From the NCBI GenBank assembly GCA_028275825.1, contig JAPWTX010000003.1, positions 1-64,000 of the forward strand: 64,000 nt of DNA. Direction: 5' to 3'. Source of the DNA: Ignisphaera sp. (GTDB lineage Archaea > Thermoproteota > Thermoprotei_A > Sulfolobales > Ignisphaeraceae). Shown here piece after piece: positions 55,523 to 63,905 of the stretch. Position 1 is the stretch's first letter; the number at the start of each line of letters is the position of its first letter. A program made the translations under genes and the position numbers. A model generated the notes under the pieces. It ran no database searches, was not told the DNA's origin, and was given only the letters and a program-made list of their open reading frames with translations.

Positions 55523-55993
55523 TCACCCTGTGTAAGTATATTCTGCCCTCACTCCATTGGGTAGGGCTATTACAACTGTTGTTGGTATTGAGAAGCTTGT
55601 ACTGTTATACACCTTAATGGTTATAGTCTCTCCAACATCCCAAACCCCATTTGGTACAGCCTCTGTGAAGTCCCATCTGCCAGATCCACCACCACTATTA
55701 TAAGTTGTTAGAGCTGTGTGTTGAGAGTCGCTGAGGTAGACATCAGTTTCTGCAAGTTCACTGCTAGAGATGGCTCTTGAGCCAGTGTTCTTTACAAAAA
55801 CCACAAAGTATTTTCCTGTAGGGGAGGTGTTTAGGGAAACAAGCACTATGGAAATAGATGTTTCTAGCTTATTCTGTGCACTCTTCATAGCAAGTCTCAT
55901 GGATGAGTCCAGGAGGCTCATCTGAGAGAGTAAGGCTACAGAAACCATTGCGGCTAGTATAACACCAGCTATAACTATTATTGCAGTGCCCAC
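55523..55993 (-). CDS. arlG: Archaellum stator protein ArlG (FlaG)
   Basis: Type-IV-pilin-like N-terminal helix ('IIVIAGVILAAMVSVALLSQM') followed by a beta domain ending 'VVIALPNGVRAEYTYTG'; 156 residues from the GTG at 55993. FlaG forms filaments capped by FlaF. The frame continues upstream as I-T-A-S-E-S to an ATT at 56011, directly after the stop of the preceding gene and behind GGGGTGAT. That longer N-terminus (ITASESVGTAIIV) resembles FlaG better, so a rare ATT start is possible. Confidence 0.88.
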   Translation of the reverse strand: MGTAIIVIAGVILAAMVSVALLSQMSLLDSSMRLAMKSAQNKLETSISIVLVSLNTSPTGKYFVVFVKNTGSRAISSSELAETDVYLSDSQHTALTTYNSGGGSGRWDFTEAVPNGVWDVGETITIKVYNSTSFSIPTTVVIALPNGVRAEYTYTG

Positions 55994-56012
55994 ACTCTCG
56001 GAAGCCGTAATA

Positions 56013-56894
56013 TCACCCCATATTTGTGTCTACAGCGAGTTTCAAAACCTCTTCACTAGCACCCTTATCCTCTACTCCAAACACCTTAGCCAAGTTATAT
56101 ATGTATATAATCTGCTCATTTACCTTCAAACCCATCTTTCTAGCTCTATAGACAAAGTCCACCACACCTACAACAACCCTCTCCTCATCATCATTAACAA
56201 CCCCTATAACCTTCATAAACCTAGCCATCTCCTCTATAACCTCCTTCGGCACTCTATTAAGCATATCATCAACCCACTTTATCAGCTTTATTAGTCCAGC
56301 TAATCCAAGCCTGCTAGACTTTGAAACAAGCTCCTTCGATAACTCCTCTAACCCTTTCTGAACCTCCTGTTGAGCAGCTTCGCTAACAGCTTCGCCAGCG
56401 ACAGAGCCCTTCTTTTCAAAACTCTCAAGAGCTTTTTCAAAGCTCTTAATAATGTGGTTAGCCCTAGGAGTGCCTTTCACATTCGACTGCTTGTTGTATG
56501 TTCTCAAAAAATTGAATGGATTCATAACCTCAGCGACTGCAGCCCTTATATCAACAAGCGATGCCTTGACCTCATCAATGCTCTTAGCAACATCCTCTCT
56601 AACCTTCTTAACCTCATTCTCAACAGATTCAACCCTAGAAGAAAACTCCTTAAGCTTGGAATCCACAAGAAGTGAAACATGTTCAGCAACAGCCTCTTTA
56701 ATACCATTAACATCTAGCATAGGAACAGAAGATTCTCGAACTTGCTGAGATACAGGTGTAGGCTCCTCCTCAACAGCGGGCTCAGCTCCCTCCATATTTA
56801 GAGAAGAAGGGGTAAACCTCTTGAGAATAGGGTGAACAAAGACTCTGCAAAGCACACAGTCACAAGACCACTCAACCACCAGCACCACCCTCAT
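56013..56894 (-). CDS. arlX: ArlX-like soluble coiled-coil protein with FlaD/E-like C-terminus
   Basis: 293 residues. After an odd N-terminus and an acidic linker (about 34-60), a coiled coil spans about 65-120 ('HVSLLVDSKLKEFSSRVESV'). A Glu/Lys-rich helical region comes next, then a C-terminal segment ('GLAGLIKLIKWVDDMLNRVP', then 'FMKVIGVVNDDEERVVVGVV') reminiscent of the euryarchaeal FlaD/E domain. Crenarchaeal ArlX normally joins membrane helices to such a domain; here the helices are in the separate 87-residue frame just upstream. The first 33 residues, rich in Cys and Val, may not be translated; Met34 is an alternative start. Confidence 0.78.
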   Translation of the reverse strand: MRVVLVVEWSCDCVLCRVFVHPILKRFTPSSLNMEGAEPAVEEEPTPVSQQVRESSVPMLDVNGIKEAVAEHVSLLVDSKLKEFSSRVESVENEVKKVREDVAKSIDEVKASLVDIRAAVAEVMNPFNFLRTYNKQSNVKGTPRANHIIKSFEKALESFEKKGSVAGEAVSEAAQQEVQKGLEELSKELVSKSSRLGLAGLIKLIKWVDDMLNRVPKEVIEEMARFMKVIGVVNDDEERVVVGVVDFVYRARKMGLKVNEQIIYIYNLAKVFGVEDKGASEEVLKLAVDTNMG

Positions 56895-56898
56895 ACAA

Positions 56899-57162
56899 CT
56901 ATTTTCTATACCGGGTTATATACATAGCCAGGGCTAACACTATGTGAAAGCCTATAGCAAGAGATAGAACTGCAAAAACTAGCAACACATAAAAAATATG
57001 ATTAACATAAGAAAAAGAGATATAGAGAACTAGAAAACCGAGAAGAATAAAGCCAAGACCCTCAATAAAGACAATCAAGAGAGGAGCATTACCACGAGCA
57101 GAAGAAGACGAAGAACTAGATAAAAAAATGCTTATGGTTTCAAGCATCTCCCTCAACACCAT
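56899..57162 (-). CDS. Two-helix membrane protein, likely the split membrane part of ArlX
   Basis: 87 residues with a Ser-rich N-terminal stretch and two hydrophobic helices (about 27-50 and 55-80), then a short basic tail (ITRYRK). Its stop lies four bases before the ATG of the soluble coiled-coil gene. In Sulfolobus the ArlX ring protein carries its membrane segment and coiled coil in one chain, so this looks like a natural gene split or a frameshift. The second possibility can be tested by resequencing. Confidence 0.7.
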   Translation of the reverse strand: MVLREMLETISIFLSSSSSSSARGNAPLLIVFIEGLGFILLGFLVLYISFSYVNHIFYVLLVFAVLSLAIGFHIVLALAMYITRYRK

Positions 57163-57190
57163 CTAACCCCAAATACCACTACTACATAGC

Positions 57191-57958
57191 TCAGCCCAAG
57201 TCTATATATGAGTACGTTAGTGATGCTGGTACCTGCCTCTCAACAGTTAATGCTGAGCCAATAGGAGGCTTAATCTCAACCTTAAACACATCATAAGGCT
57301 TCAAACCACCATCAACCTGCTTTAGTATTGTACCCAACTTAGTGAAGTTGATAACCACCAACACCTTCTCGCCTGCTTGCAGAACGGTATCACCATTATT
57401 TGGCTGTCTCCAAATAACAGCAACACCACTCCACGTCGCTTCAGCAGCGTCACAAAGCTCATCTATTGTGTAATTAGCAGCATATATTTGGGTGTAACCC
57501 TTCAATAACGGTGGATTTGCATTTATCATGTCACTCAGATACTTCGTAAGATTGGTTATTGCCTGACCCCACTCATTCATAGATGCATTGTGTATTGGAT
57601 TTGTATATGTTGATGTTAATCCACCTTTGTTTACTACCCAAACGGCGATGTCGGCTTTGCCTGGTGTTAGGTCAACGTCTTTTTGTCCTGCTGATAATCT
57701 GATTGGTATAACAGCACATGTTAGTCTCTGATTCTGGGTGTCTACTTTTGCTAGTACTGTGCCATCTATCTCTAGTGCGCTGCTTGCTTGGGCTAGTCCC
57801 TGGCTCATAACTTCTTTGCTTCTCTGAGTCGTGTAGAAGCCCATGTTTAGCACTACGAATGCTAGTGCAGCTGCCACTACCACAAATGCTATCAGTACTA
57901 TAGCTGCTTCAATACCAACAATACCTTTTAACAGCTTTGTTTTTCTCACATTTTTCAC
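57191..57958 (-). CDS. arlB: Archaellin (FlaB/ArlB), filament subunit
   Basis: Major filament protein. The class III signal peptide is plain: basic 'KTKLLKG', predicted cleavage before 'IVGIEAAIVLIAFVVVAAALAFVVLNMGF', then the conserved TTQ. The rest is a beta-rich domain with N-glycosylation sequons and a C-terminal hydrophobic strand. The frame opens at GTG 57958, but AGGTGA just upstream of a second GTG at 57949 suggests that later start, giving V-R-K-T. First gene of the operon; only one archaellin is present. Confidence 0.95.
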   Translation of the reverse strand: MKNVRKTKLLKGIVGIEAAIVLIAFVVVAAALAFVVLNMGFYTTQRSKEVMSQGLAQASSALEIDGTVLAKVDTQNQRLTCAVIPIRLSAGQKDVDLTPGKADIAVWVVNKGGLTSTYTNPIHNASMNEWGQAITNLTKYLSDMINANPPLLKGYTQIYAANYTIDELCDAAEATWSGVAVIWRQPNNGDTVLQAGEKVLVVINFTKLGTILKQVDGGLKPYDVFKVEIKPPIGSALTVERQVPASLTYSYIDLG

Positions 57959-58206
57959 CTCGTGTTTTTATGATACGTAGGGGGTTTTCTTGTTGGTGTT
58001 GTGTGGCGACTGCTTGTCTAAATCAATTTGTGTGTAGAATAATTGAATGTTTGATTGACTTGCTAGAGCAACTATTTTACTTGTGTTTGCTACTGCTTGT
58101 ACTGCGGGTTTTTTATAGTGTGAGTCTCGTGGCAGTTTTCTATGTTCATGTTTCTCATGTTTTTAGGTCTGATTTTTACTGCGTCTTATTTTCTATAGGG
58201 TCTGAA

Positions 58207-58449
58207 ATGAGTGCTGCAGTATCTTTTCCTAGGCTTGATGAGGCTGTTTCGTTGAGTGGAGTGGTTGATTTGGAGCACTGTAGTGGTGAAATTATTGCGG
58301 GTGTTGAGCTATTTGCACCTCTAATGGTTTTAGGATTTGTTGTGAGGAGTGTTTTAGTGTCTCTGAGGGGCTATAAGCTTGTAGATGTTGTTATGGAGGT
58401 TCCTGATTTTCTGAATTTGATGATAGTGTTTGGCAAAGGTGAGCTGTGA
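58207..58449 (+). CDS. Small protein encoded with the ArnR-like regulator
   Basis: 81 residues from the ATG at 58207, which has AGGGTC eight bases upstream; an open frame runs further 5' but is Cys/Phe-rich and overlaps the arlB start region. The middle ('EIIAGVELFAPLMVLGFVVRSVLV') is hydrophobic enough for one membrane helix or a buried core. It overlaps the next gene, so the two are coupled. I do not recognise it. It diverges from the archaellum operon and might be a partner of the regulator. Confidence 0.55.
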   Translation: MSAAVSFPRLDEAVSLSGVVDLEHCSGEIIAGVELFAPLMVLGFVVRSVLVSLRGYKLVDVVMEVPDFLNLMIVFGKGEL

Positions 58450-59360
58450 TGAGCGGCGATTCCAGGGCTTTTGATGTGCAGAGTGAGTGTTTTTCTAGAT
58501 TGCAGGTGTTGAGGGAGCTGGATTCAGCAATAGATTTTGCTAGGGGGTTTCTGCAGCTTAGGATTGTTTTGATGCTGGGCTCCAGAGGCTCTATGACTGC
58601 TAGGGATATTTCTATAGCTCTTGGGGAAAGGTACAAAGCTGTGTTGGATGCTGTGAGGAAGCTTGTTGCAAAGAATCTGATCGTTAAAGAGCCTGATGGT
58701 GGTGTGGATCTATATAAACTCTCTGATAATGGTGCTGAGTTCTATAAAAAACTCGCAGCTTTTCTTGGAGTCAAAGAATTTTATAGGATGCCTAGGGGTG
58801 AGAGAAAAGTGCTCATATTAGACATAGCAACAAATATCACTAGATATACACATTTGGCGGATGCCATAGTAGCGCTGGCTACAAGCAGGAGCAATACGCT
58901 TTCTTTGAATGACATTGCTGATGCTATGAAGCTGAGCCTGGAGCGTGCAAAGACCTACATAGAGATGTTTTGCAGTAGGAGAAATGGTGTGAGATTGTTT
59001 AGAAAGGTTGAGAAGGAATCAAGGTTGCTGAGAATATTAGCATTGCTACTCAAACCACTGGGTATAAAAATGAAGACAACTGTGGAGATGTATAAGCTCA
59101 GCGAAGAGGGGTTTACAGTATTCTATAAGCAGCCCTACTACATGAAATATAAGAGGAGTGTAGCTGCAAAACTAATGACAAAGCTATTTGGCTCGGCACA
59201 TCCAAGGCTTGTACTAAAGAGAATGTCAGTACTTGTTCTGCTAACAGCATTAACATGTGGAGTCATTTCCCTAGCCATACGCAGTAGCATTGCAACAGCA
59301 TTAACGGGTTCCCTAACTCTAGCAGCATCCCTTCTGTACTTGGGTTACAAAGCAATCTAA
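58449..59360 (+). CDS. Membrane-bound winged-helix regulator, ArnR-like
   Basis: 303 residues. The N-terminal winged helix ('LQLRIVLMLGSRGSMTARDISIALGERYKAVLDAVRKLVAKNLIV') is followed by a second helix-turn-helix-like repeat at about 135-215 ('SLNDIADAMKLSLERAKTYIEMF'). Two hydrophobic helices sit at the C-terminus (about 262-282 and 285-302). Sulfolobus ArnR/ArnR1, which activate flaB, have the same winged-helix-plus-two-TM layout and also lie beside the fla operon. The divergent position here supports that role. The family link is architectural, not proven by alignment. Confidence 0.75.
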   Translation: MSGDSRAFDVQSECFSRLQVLRELDSAIDFARGFLQLRIVLMLGSRGSMTARDISIALGERYKAVLDAVRKLVAKNLIVKEPDGGVDLYKLSDNGAEFYKKLAAFLGVKEFYRMPRGERKVLILDIATNITRYTHLADAIVALATSRSNTLSLNDIADAMKLSLERAKTYIEMFCSRRNGVRLFRKVEKESRLLRILALLLKPLGIKMKTTVEMYKLSEEGFTVFYKQPYYMKYKRSVAAKLMTKLFGSAHPRLVLKRMSVLVLLTALTCGVISLAIRSSIATALTGSLTLAASLLYLGYKAI

Positions 59361-60352
59361 CTTTTTTCAATATGTGCACATATTGTGGGCAGAAAATCAG
59401 CAATGATGCTCTCTATTTTGTCTAAAATGCCATCCAACCTTGCATAGATGTTCACAGTTGTTGGATAAACTAGAGCTGTATAACTATTTCTTACTAACTT
59501 AACCCTAGTGCCCTGATGCTCGCCACCTTCATATGTTGCCAGGGTTCTTAGGTTTACTTTGAATGGCAGCTTAATTATTATAGTGGCTACAGCTGGTAGG
59601 GGCTTTGAAAACTCAACACCTAGCCTCCTTGACAAAAACTGGAGCACTTCAACAACCCTATCCACATCATCAGCTCTTGAGGATATATCAACTTTGGTAG
59701 AGGTGATCTGCACCCCTAGTCCAAGCACTCTTGCAGTAACGTAATTAAGTTTGCCAAGGGTTCTAACCCCTGTTCCTAAGGCTTGTGAAGCATATTCAAC
59801 GTCTATAACCTCCCTTAATGGCCTTGAAATCCACCTAACCAAAGCCTTCTTCCTACAGCTCTTAAACTCATTCAAAAACGCATTTGCAATTCTGTGGAGC
59901 TCACTTTTCAATGTTCCTCTACTTGCCTCTGCTAAAACCTCCACTGCCTGGTCATCGCCATACCCAGCCCTCTTTAAGCACCTATACACAGCAAGGCCAG
60001 CTAATCCAGCTAAGTTAAAAGCCTTTGACTCGTAAAGAGAAGGCATTGTATGGACTCTTCTGCTGAGAACCCTTCTAAAAATTGTTGCTGCTTCGCTACT
60101 CCAAAGAGCTGATAGAGCACTGTTCACCTCATTATAAGAAGCATTGCAAAGTCTTTTCCTTAGATATGCTTTCAAAACTTCAACAAGGCCTGGCACAATG
60201 CTGTTTATAATCTCTTCAACCTTTTCCTCATCCGTACAGAACTCACGGCTCCAAAAAACATCTCCAGAGGCTTCCAAAGGGCTGTCATCTATAACCTCAC
60301 CACTATCCTCATCAACTATGAAACCTTCTCGACTCCTAATCTTTCTACCCAT
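59357..60352 (-). CDS. TFB-like protein without a zinc ribbon (tentative)
   Basis: 331 residues. The first 40 residues ('EGFIVDEDSGEVIDDSPLEA', then 'VFWSREF') resemble the TFB region after the zinc ribbon (GEVxxDxG...EWRxF), but all zinc cysteines are absent. A middle helical region ('LYESKAFNLAGLAGLAVYRC', then 'VLAEASRGTLKSELHRIANAFLNEF') matches the rhythm of a TFB cyclin repeat. The last 120 residues are alpha/beta ('IIIKLPFKVNLRTLA', 'TALVYPTTVNIYARL') and unrecognised. It could be a diverged transcription factor or an unrelated crenarchaeal protein. It overlaps the end of the ArnR-like gene by 4 bp and diverges from the gene at 60501. Confidence 0.5.
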   Translation of the reverse strand: MGRKIRSREGFIVDEDSGEVIDDSPLEASGDVFWSREFCTDEEKVEEIINSIVPGLVEVLKAYLRKRLCNASYNEVNSALSALWSSEAATIFRRVLSRRVHTMPSLYESKAFNLAGLAGLAVYRCLKRAGYGDDQAVEVLAEASRGTLKSELHRIANAFLNEFKSCRKKALVRWISRPLREVIDVEYASQALGTGVRTLGKLNYVTARVLGLGVQITSTKVDISSRADDVDRVVEVLQFLSRRLGVEFSKPLPAVATIIIKLPFKVNLRTLATYEGGEHQGTRVKLVRNSYTALVYPTTVNIYARLDGILDKIESIIADFLPTICAHIEKS

Positions 60353-60500
60353 AATATCTCCTTCAAGACCTCTAATTATGGCTTCGACTTTTTATTAGCA
60401 TTGCTACAGAATGCATTATTGTGTCGCTATATATTTAACACGCTGCGAAAGCTTTATCTAACCCTCTGCGATAAAGAGAGAGGCAATAAGGGTGAGCGCT

Positions 60501-60791
60501 ATGGAGAAGAGCGAATTTGTTTTTGAGGAGGATGGTCATGTCTTTGTCATCAGACCTGCAAATGGTGTTTTTAGTAGCGATGATCTCTCAATCGCTTTAA
60601 AAGCTCTTAAAAAGTTTCTCAAAGGAGAGTTCGAGGATATGCGTAGTGAACGCGTAAAGAGCAATCAAAAGGGTAATGGGCACTCACATAATGGTGGTAA
60701 TACCAATAGCCACTCCTCATGGCTTTTAACATGGCTTGCTGAAGCAAATGGTTATAGAGATGGCTACCCACATCTTTTTACACAGCATTAA
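60501..60791 (+). CDS. Hypothetical small protein with His/Asn-rich linker
   Basis: 96 residues from the ATG at 60501 (GTG at 60492 also open). An N-terminal alpha/beta part ('FVFEEDGHVFVIRPANGVFSSDDLSIALKALKKFLKGE') is followed by an N/G/S/H-rich low-complexity linker and a short C-terminal aromatic helix ('SWLLTWLAEANGYRDGYPHLF'). No family is recognised. It diverges from the TFB-like gene and converges with the Lon-like protease gene. Confidence 0.55.
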   Translation: MEKSEFVFEEDGHVFVIRPANGVFSSDDLSIALKALKKFLKGEFEDMRSERVKSNQKGNGHSHNGGNTNSHSSWLLTWLAEANGYRDGYPHLFTQH

Positions 60792-60802
60792 ACGCGCTTT
60801 CT

Positions 60803-62785
60803 CTAAATCTTAACTAGTTTTAATAGGATTACTAACACAAGTATTATGAAGATAAGTAGTATTAGTATTCGCAGGTCTAGCTGAACACCTCTGGCTGTTA
60901 CACTTGAGATTACTGTAACTGTGTATGTTGATTGCTGTGTTGTAGTAACAGTGATGGTTTTCATAATTGTAACTGCACCGCTTATACTTTGAGGAGTTGC
61001 TATGCTTTGTGATGTGAAATAGCTTTGCAATGGTTTTGACTCTACCCCCAATGCGACATATGTTGAGAGAAGCATTGAGAGCCTTGCTACATTATATAAC
61101 CTAGTACTTGTTGTCCCTAATCCACTTATTAATTCTAGTAGAAGAGGCACGTCAATGGGTAGAGAGTTTTTAAGCCTGGTCAGCGATATTTCGATAGTTT
61201 TGTTTAAAGCGGCTAGAGATGTTGACTCGTTTAGCATGAACATGTATAGGAGTGTTAAGTACATGTAGCTTATGGAGCTTATGCCTAGCGATAACTTGTC
61301 TATAGAAGTGTTGGTTGAAAGCATTAGACTGTACCTGGCTTGGGCTTCTGAAAAGAGGTCCTGGGGTATTGGTATTTGGGAGGAGAAAGCAATAATGTAG
61401 GTATATATGTTTTGAGCTAGTGCAGAAATGGATGATGAAAGTTCTTCAAGGTCGCTAGGTCTGATAACCATGACTGAAGGTGTTATACTCAAGTTGAATA
61501 AGTTTAGCCAGAATCTGGCAGTAGAAATTCTTGCTGAGGCTATTGCCAAGTACTGTGTTGATGAATCTAAGTATCTTGTTGAAATGCTTCTATTCATGTA
61601 TATCAAGGCCTCGTAAAGCCTGTCAACAGTGTTTATAAGTATGGAGAGTTTTGAGGTGTCTAGGGGTTGAGAAGCTAGGCTCCAGACCTTCTTTAATAGG
61701 CTATAAACATCACTTTTTATTGTATTAGCAGTGGTACTAATGTAATTGCTATTTGTTGCTGCATTGAGTAAGTGTAGCCTCCAATATGCATATATCAGTG
61801 CTTGGAAATACATGGATGCTGCTGAATAGAGCTGGTTTTGTGTCTCAAGTTTGCTTCCCAAAGCCATATAGTTGTTTATATTGTTATCTATATTGCTTAG
61901 AATTTGCCTCAGGTACTGGGCGTAGCTAGTGCTTAAAGCACGTTGCTCTACAGATTTGCTTAGATTTACAACATTGTTTATCTCATTTCTCATATCATCT
62001 ATACCACTCCTCAGCATTGGTGCTATAGAGTTGTAGATGCTAGTTATAGCCTCTTCATAGCCTCCAGTACTGTAGGAGAAAAGCCCGTTAGTGAATACAT
62101 TTAGTGCTTCATATATGTTAGCCACAGGCTTTACAACAACTCCGTGAGAAGCACCATAAGATACTAGATCCACCGTTTGTGAAACTGTCCTGTAAACAGT
62201 TAGAGGCCCCACTCTTTGTGCAACAGTTGTGAATATGGTGTCTGTAGTCTGTCCATATGGTACTAGAAACACTTTTGCGCCACGAGATATTACTGCTTGT
62301 AACTTGTAGTACACACCCCCAACAGGACCTATGCTCCCATCAGGCATTATCATGCCCGTCATCATAATGCTTTCATTTAGTGAAAGACGTAGAAGTGCAG
62401 AAGCGAAGGCCACAGCTGTTACACCACTTGCACTAGGTCCTCCAACAATCGGCGAATCAGATCTGATTGAAGCATAGAAGTCGCAACCCCCGAAACTAAT
62501 ATTTGCAATAGTGCTAGCCACAATAGCGGCAACTCGTGTCGAAGCCTGTAAATCTATCTCTGCTAGTGGGAAGGTCTCCACATAAACATGTCCATTACCA
62601 GGACAAGCAACCCTCACATAGAGATCAGCAGTAACACCAGTATACGAGCCGTTAGGGAGCTGTGTTACTGCAACAATTGTAACATGCCTGCTTTCATCAA
62701 GCGTATAATACTGTGAAGCAGCTATAGAAGATTCAAATACCGCTGTTAGAATCAGTAGTAAGAGTATCATTGCAATTCTAGGCAT
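60803..62785 (-). CDS. Extracytoplasmic Lon-type (S16) serine protease, membrane-anchored
   Basis: 660 residues. A signal peptide (about 4-23) is followed by a Lon protease domain: catalytic serine in 'VGGPSASGVTAVAFASALLRL' (about Ser118), 'GMIMPDGSIGPVGGVYYKLQAVISRGAKVFLVP' with the catalytic lysine (about Lys161). A long all-helical segment (about 230-610), a Thr/Val-rich linker and one C-terminal TM helix ('LRILILLIFIILVLVILLKL') complete it. There is no AAA domain, so substrates are not unfolded by ATP. Related archaeal Lon-like proteins occur near pilus and surface genes. The ATG at 62785 starts the frame. Confidence 0.85.
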   Translation of the reverse strand: MPRIAMILLLLILTAVFESSIAASQYYTLDESRHVTIVAVTQLPNGSYTGVTADLYVRVACPGNGHVYVETFPLAEIDLQASTRVAAIVASTIANISFGGCDFYASIRSDSPIVGGPSASGVTAVAFASALLRLSLNESIMMTGMIMPDGSIGPVGGVYYKLQAVISRGAKVFLVPYGQTTDTIFTTVAQRVGPLTVYRTVSQTVDLVSYGASHGVVVKPVANIYEALNVFTNGLFSYSTGGYEEAITSIYNSIAPMLRSGIDDMRNEINNVVNLSKSVEQRALSTSYAQYLRQILSNIDNNINNYMALGSKLETQNQLYSAASMYFQALIYAYWRLHLLNAATNSNYISTTANTIKSDVYSLLKKVWSLASQPLDTSKLSILINTVDRLYEALIYMNRSISTRYLDSSTQYLAIASARISTARFWLNLFNLSITPSVMVIRPSDLEELSSSISALAQNIYTYIIAFSSQIPIPQDLFSEAQARYSLMLSTNTSIDKLSLGISSISYMYLTLLYMFMLNESTSLAALNKTIEISLTRLKNSLPIDVPLLLELISGLGTTSTRLYNVARLSMLLSTYVALGVESKPLQSYFTSQSIATPQSISGAVTIMKTITVTTTQQSTYTVTVISSVTARGVQLDLRILILLIFIILVLVILLKLVKI

Positions 62786-63094
62786 TTATCACAACCTACC
62801 GGAAATCACAGTCTTATATAAATAAAAGTTTTGCGCACAAAAAGTTTTTGTAAGAGGATCTGTTTCATCTTCAGAGTCACTGCAATCACGGCAATGCAAC
62901 TCCTTTATACTGAGCCACGAGAATCTCTATCGGCTTTCACCAAGAATGATGCTTAGCTAGTTCTCGACTCATTTACACTGTGTTCAATATTGAGAAGACT
63001 TGGCAAGGTCTTAGAAGCCCCTCTATATTTATTACTATATAAATGAAAGGCTTTTAGCTGTAATGCTATAAGGAAAGGAGGGATTTGAGCAAAG
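62786..63094. other. Spacer with the promoter of the Lon-like protease gene
   Basis: 309 bp without a plausible gene. On the minus strand TTTATTTATATAAG (about 62814-62827) is a good TATA region some 35 bp before the protease ATG. On the plus strand TATTTATTACTATATAAATG (about 63027-63046) is another TATA-like cluster with no gene start directly downstream. I find no repeats or RNA boxes. Confidence 0.45.
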
Positions 63095-63544
63095 TTAGAT
63101 AACATCACTTAGTAGCTTAATTGTTCTATCAATATTGTCGTCAACACCTCTCATAATTGCTCTTAGGTAGTGTTGGGGCATTGATTGTGCAAATTCTTTC
63201 AGCAGCCCTGTACTATGCATGAGGGATCTGAGTGCTTGTGAGAGGTCTGGTGAAAGCTTCTGCAGCTCTTCCTCAAGTTCTGATTTTTTCAGTTTTGGAT
63301 GTGTGATGCTGATAGGCTCTCCTAGTGCTCTCCTTAGCACCTGTATGGTTTTGTCAAGCTTGAGCATAGTCATGGAGAAGCCGTCGTAGAGCTCTCTAAG
63401 TCTTCGCTCTGCAATGATATAGAAGGAGTCTACTAGCTCCCCCCTAATCTCAAGTAAAACTTTGTATGCTGCAGCCATCTCCTCTTTACTCATGGTACTA
63501 CTCTTTCTCTTTATTCTTGCTAAAGCATCTTTTAAGAATCCCAT
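63095..63544 (-). CDS. Hypothetical helical protein
   Basis: 149 residues from the ATG at 63544 (a GTG three codons upstream also opens the frame). The sequence is almost wholly helical with heptad-like stretches ('KEEMAAAYKVLLEIRGELVDSFYIIAERRLRELYDGF', 'KKSELEEELQKLSPDLSQALRSLM'), suggesting a helical bundle or coiled coil. I do not recognise a family. It diverges from the zinc-finger gene with an 80-bp shared promoter region. Confidence 0.6.
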   Translation of the reverse strand: MGFLKDALARIKRKSSTMSKEEMAAAYKVLLEIRGELVDSFYIIAERRLRELYDGFSMTMLKLDKTIQVLRRALGEPISITHPKLKKSELEEELQKLSPDLSQALRSLMHSTGLLKEFAQSMPQHYLRAIMRGVDDNIDRTIKLLSDVI

Positions 63545-63622
63545 AAGCTTCACATGTCTGTATGCAACAGAAAAGGTTTTAAATAGCTTCTGTAAACAAT
63601 TGTATACAGAGTGTGTCTAGCA

Positions 63623-63889
63623 ATGGCATTAAAGAGTAGAGATAGAGACAAAGTGCTCAGATCTTTAGCTAGATGGCTTGCAGGTCTAGAGCCTCTCTTT
63701 GGCTCTAATCATTATTTCGAGAGATATTCTACAGCTAAAAAAGTTGTGGAGAGGCTTTCTCCATATAGAGGACTCCTGATATGTCCATTCTGTAAGAAAA
63801 GGTTTCTTAGGGCTTCAGCTTTTGTTACCCATATAGTAAAATTACATGCATTAGAGCTTGAAGAACTTATAGATACTGAAAGCATGTGA
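63623..63889 (+). CDS. Small C2H2 zinc-finger protein
   Basis: 88 residues from the ATG at 63623 (a GTG at 63611 also opens the frame). The C-terminal half has a classical finger, CxxC-x12-HxxxxH ('CPFCKKRFLRASAFVTHIVKLH'). The N-terminal half is helical and basic ('DRDKVLRSLARWLAGLEPLF'). Single C2H2 fingers of this form occur in crenarchaeal viruses, plasmids and some host regulators, so this may be a DNA-binding regulator or a captured mobile-element gene. Confidence 0.72.
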   Translation: MALKSRDRDKVLRSLARWLAGLEPLFGSNHYFERYSTAKKVVERLSPYRGLLICPFCKKRFLRASAFVTHIVKLHALELEELIDTESM

Positions 63890-63905
63890 AAATGCGGCAC
63901 TAAAA

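Noticed and set aside
57937..58206. 5' extension of the 81-residue gene to a 170-codon frame
   Set aside because: The extension overlaps the arlB start, is rich in Cys, Phe and Leu like non-coding AT-rich DNA, and a well-placed ribosome binding site precedes the ATG at 58207.
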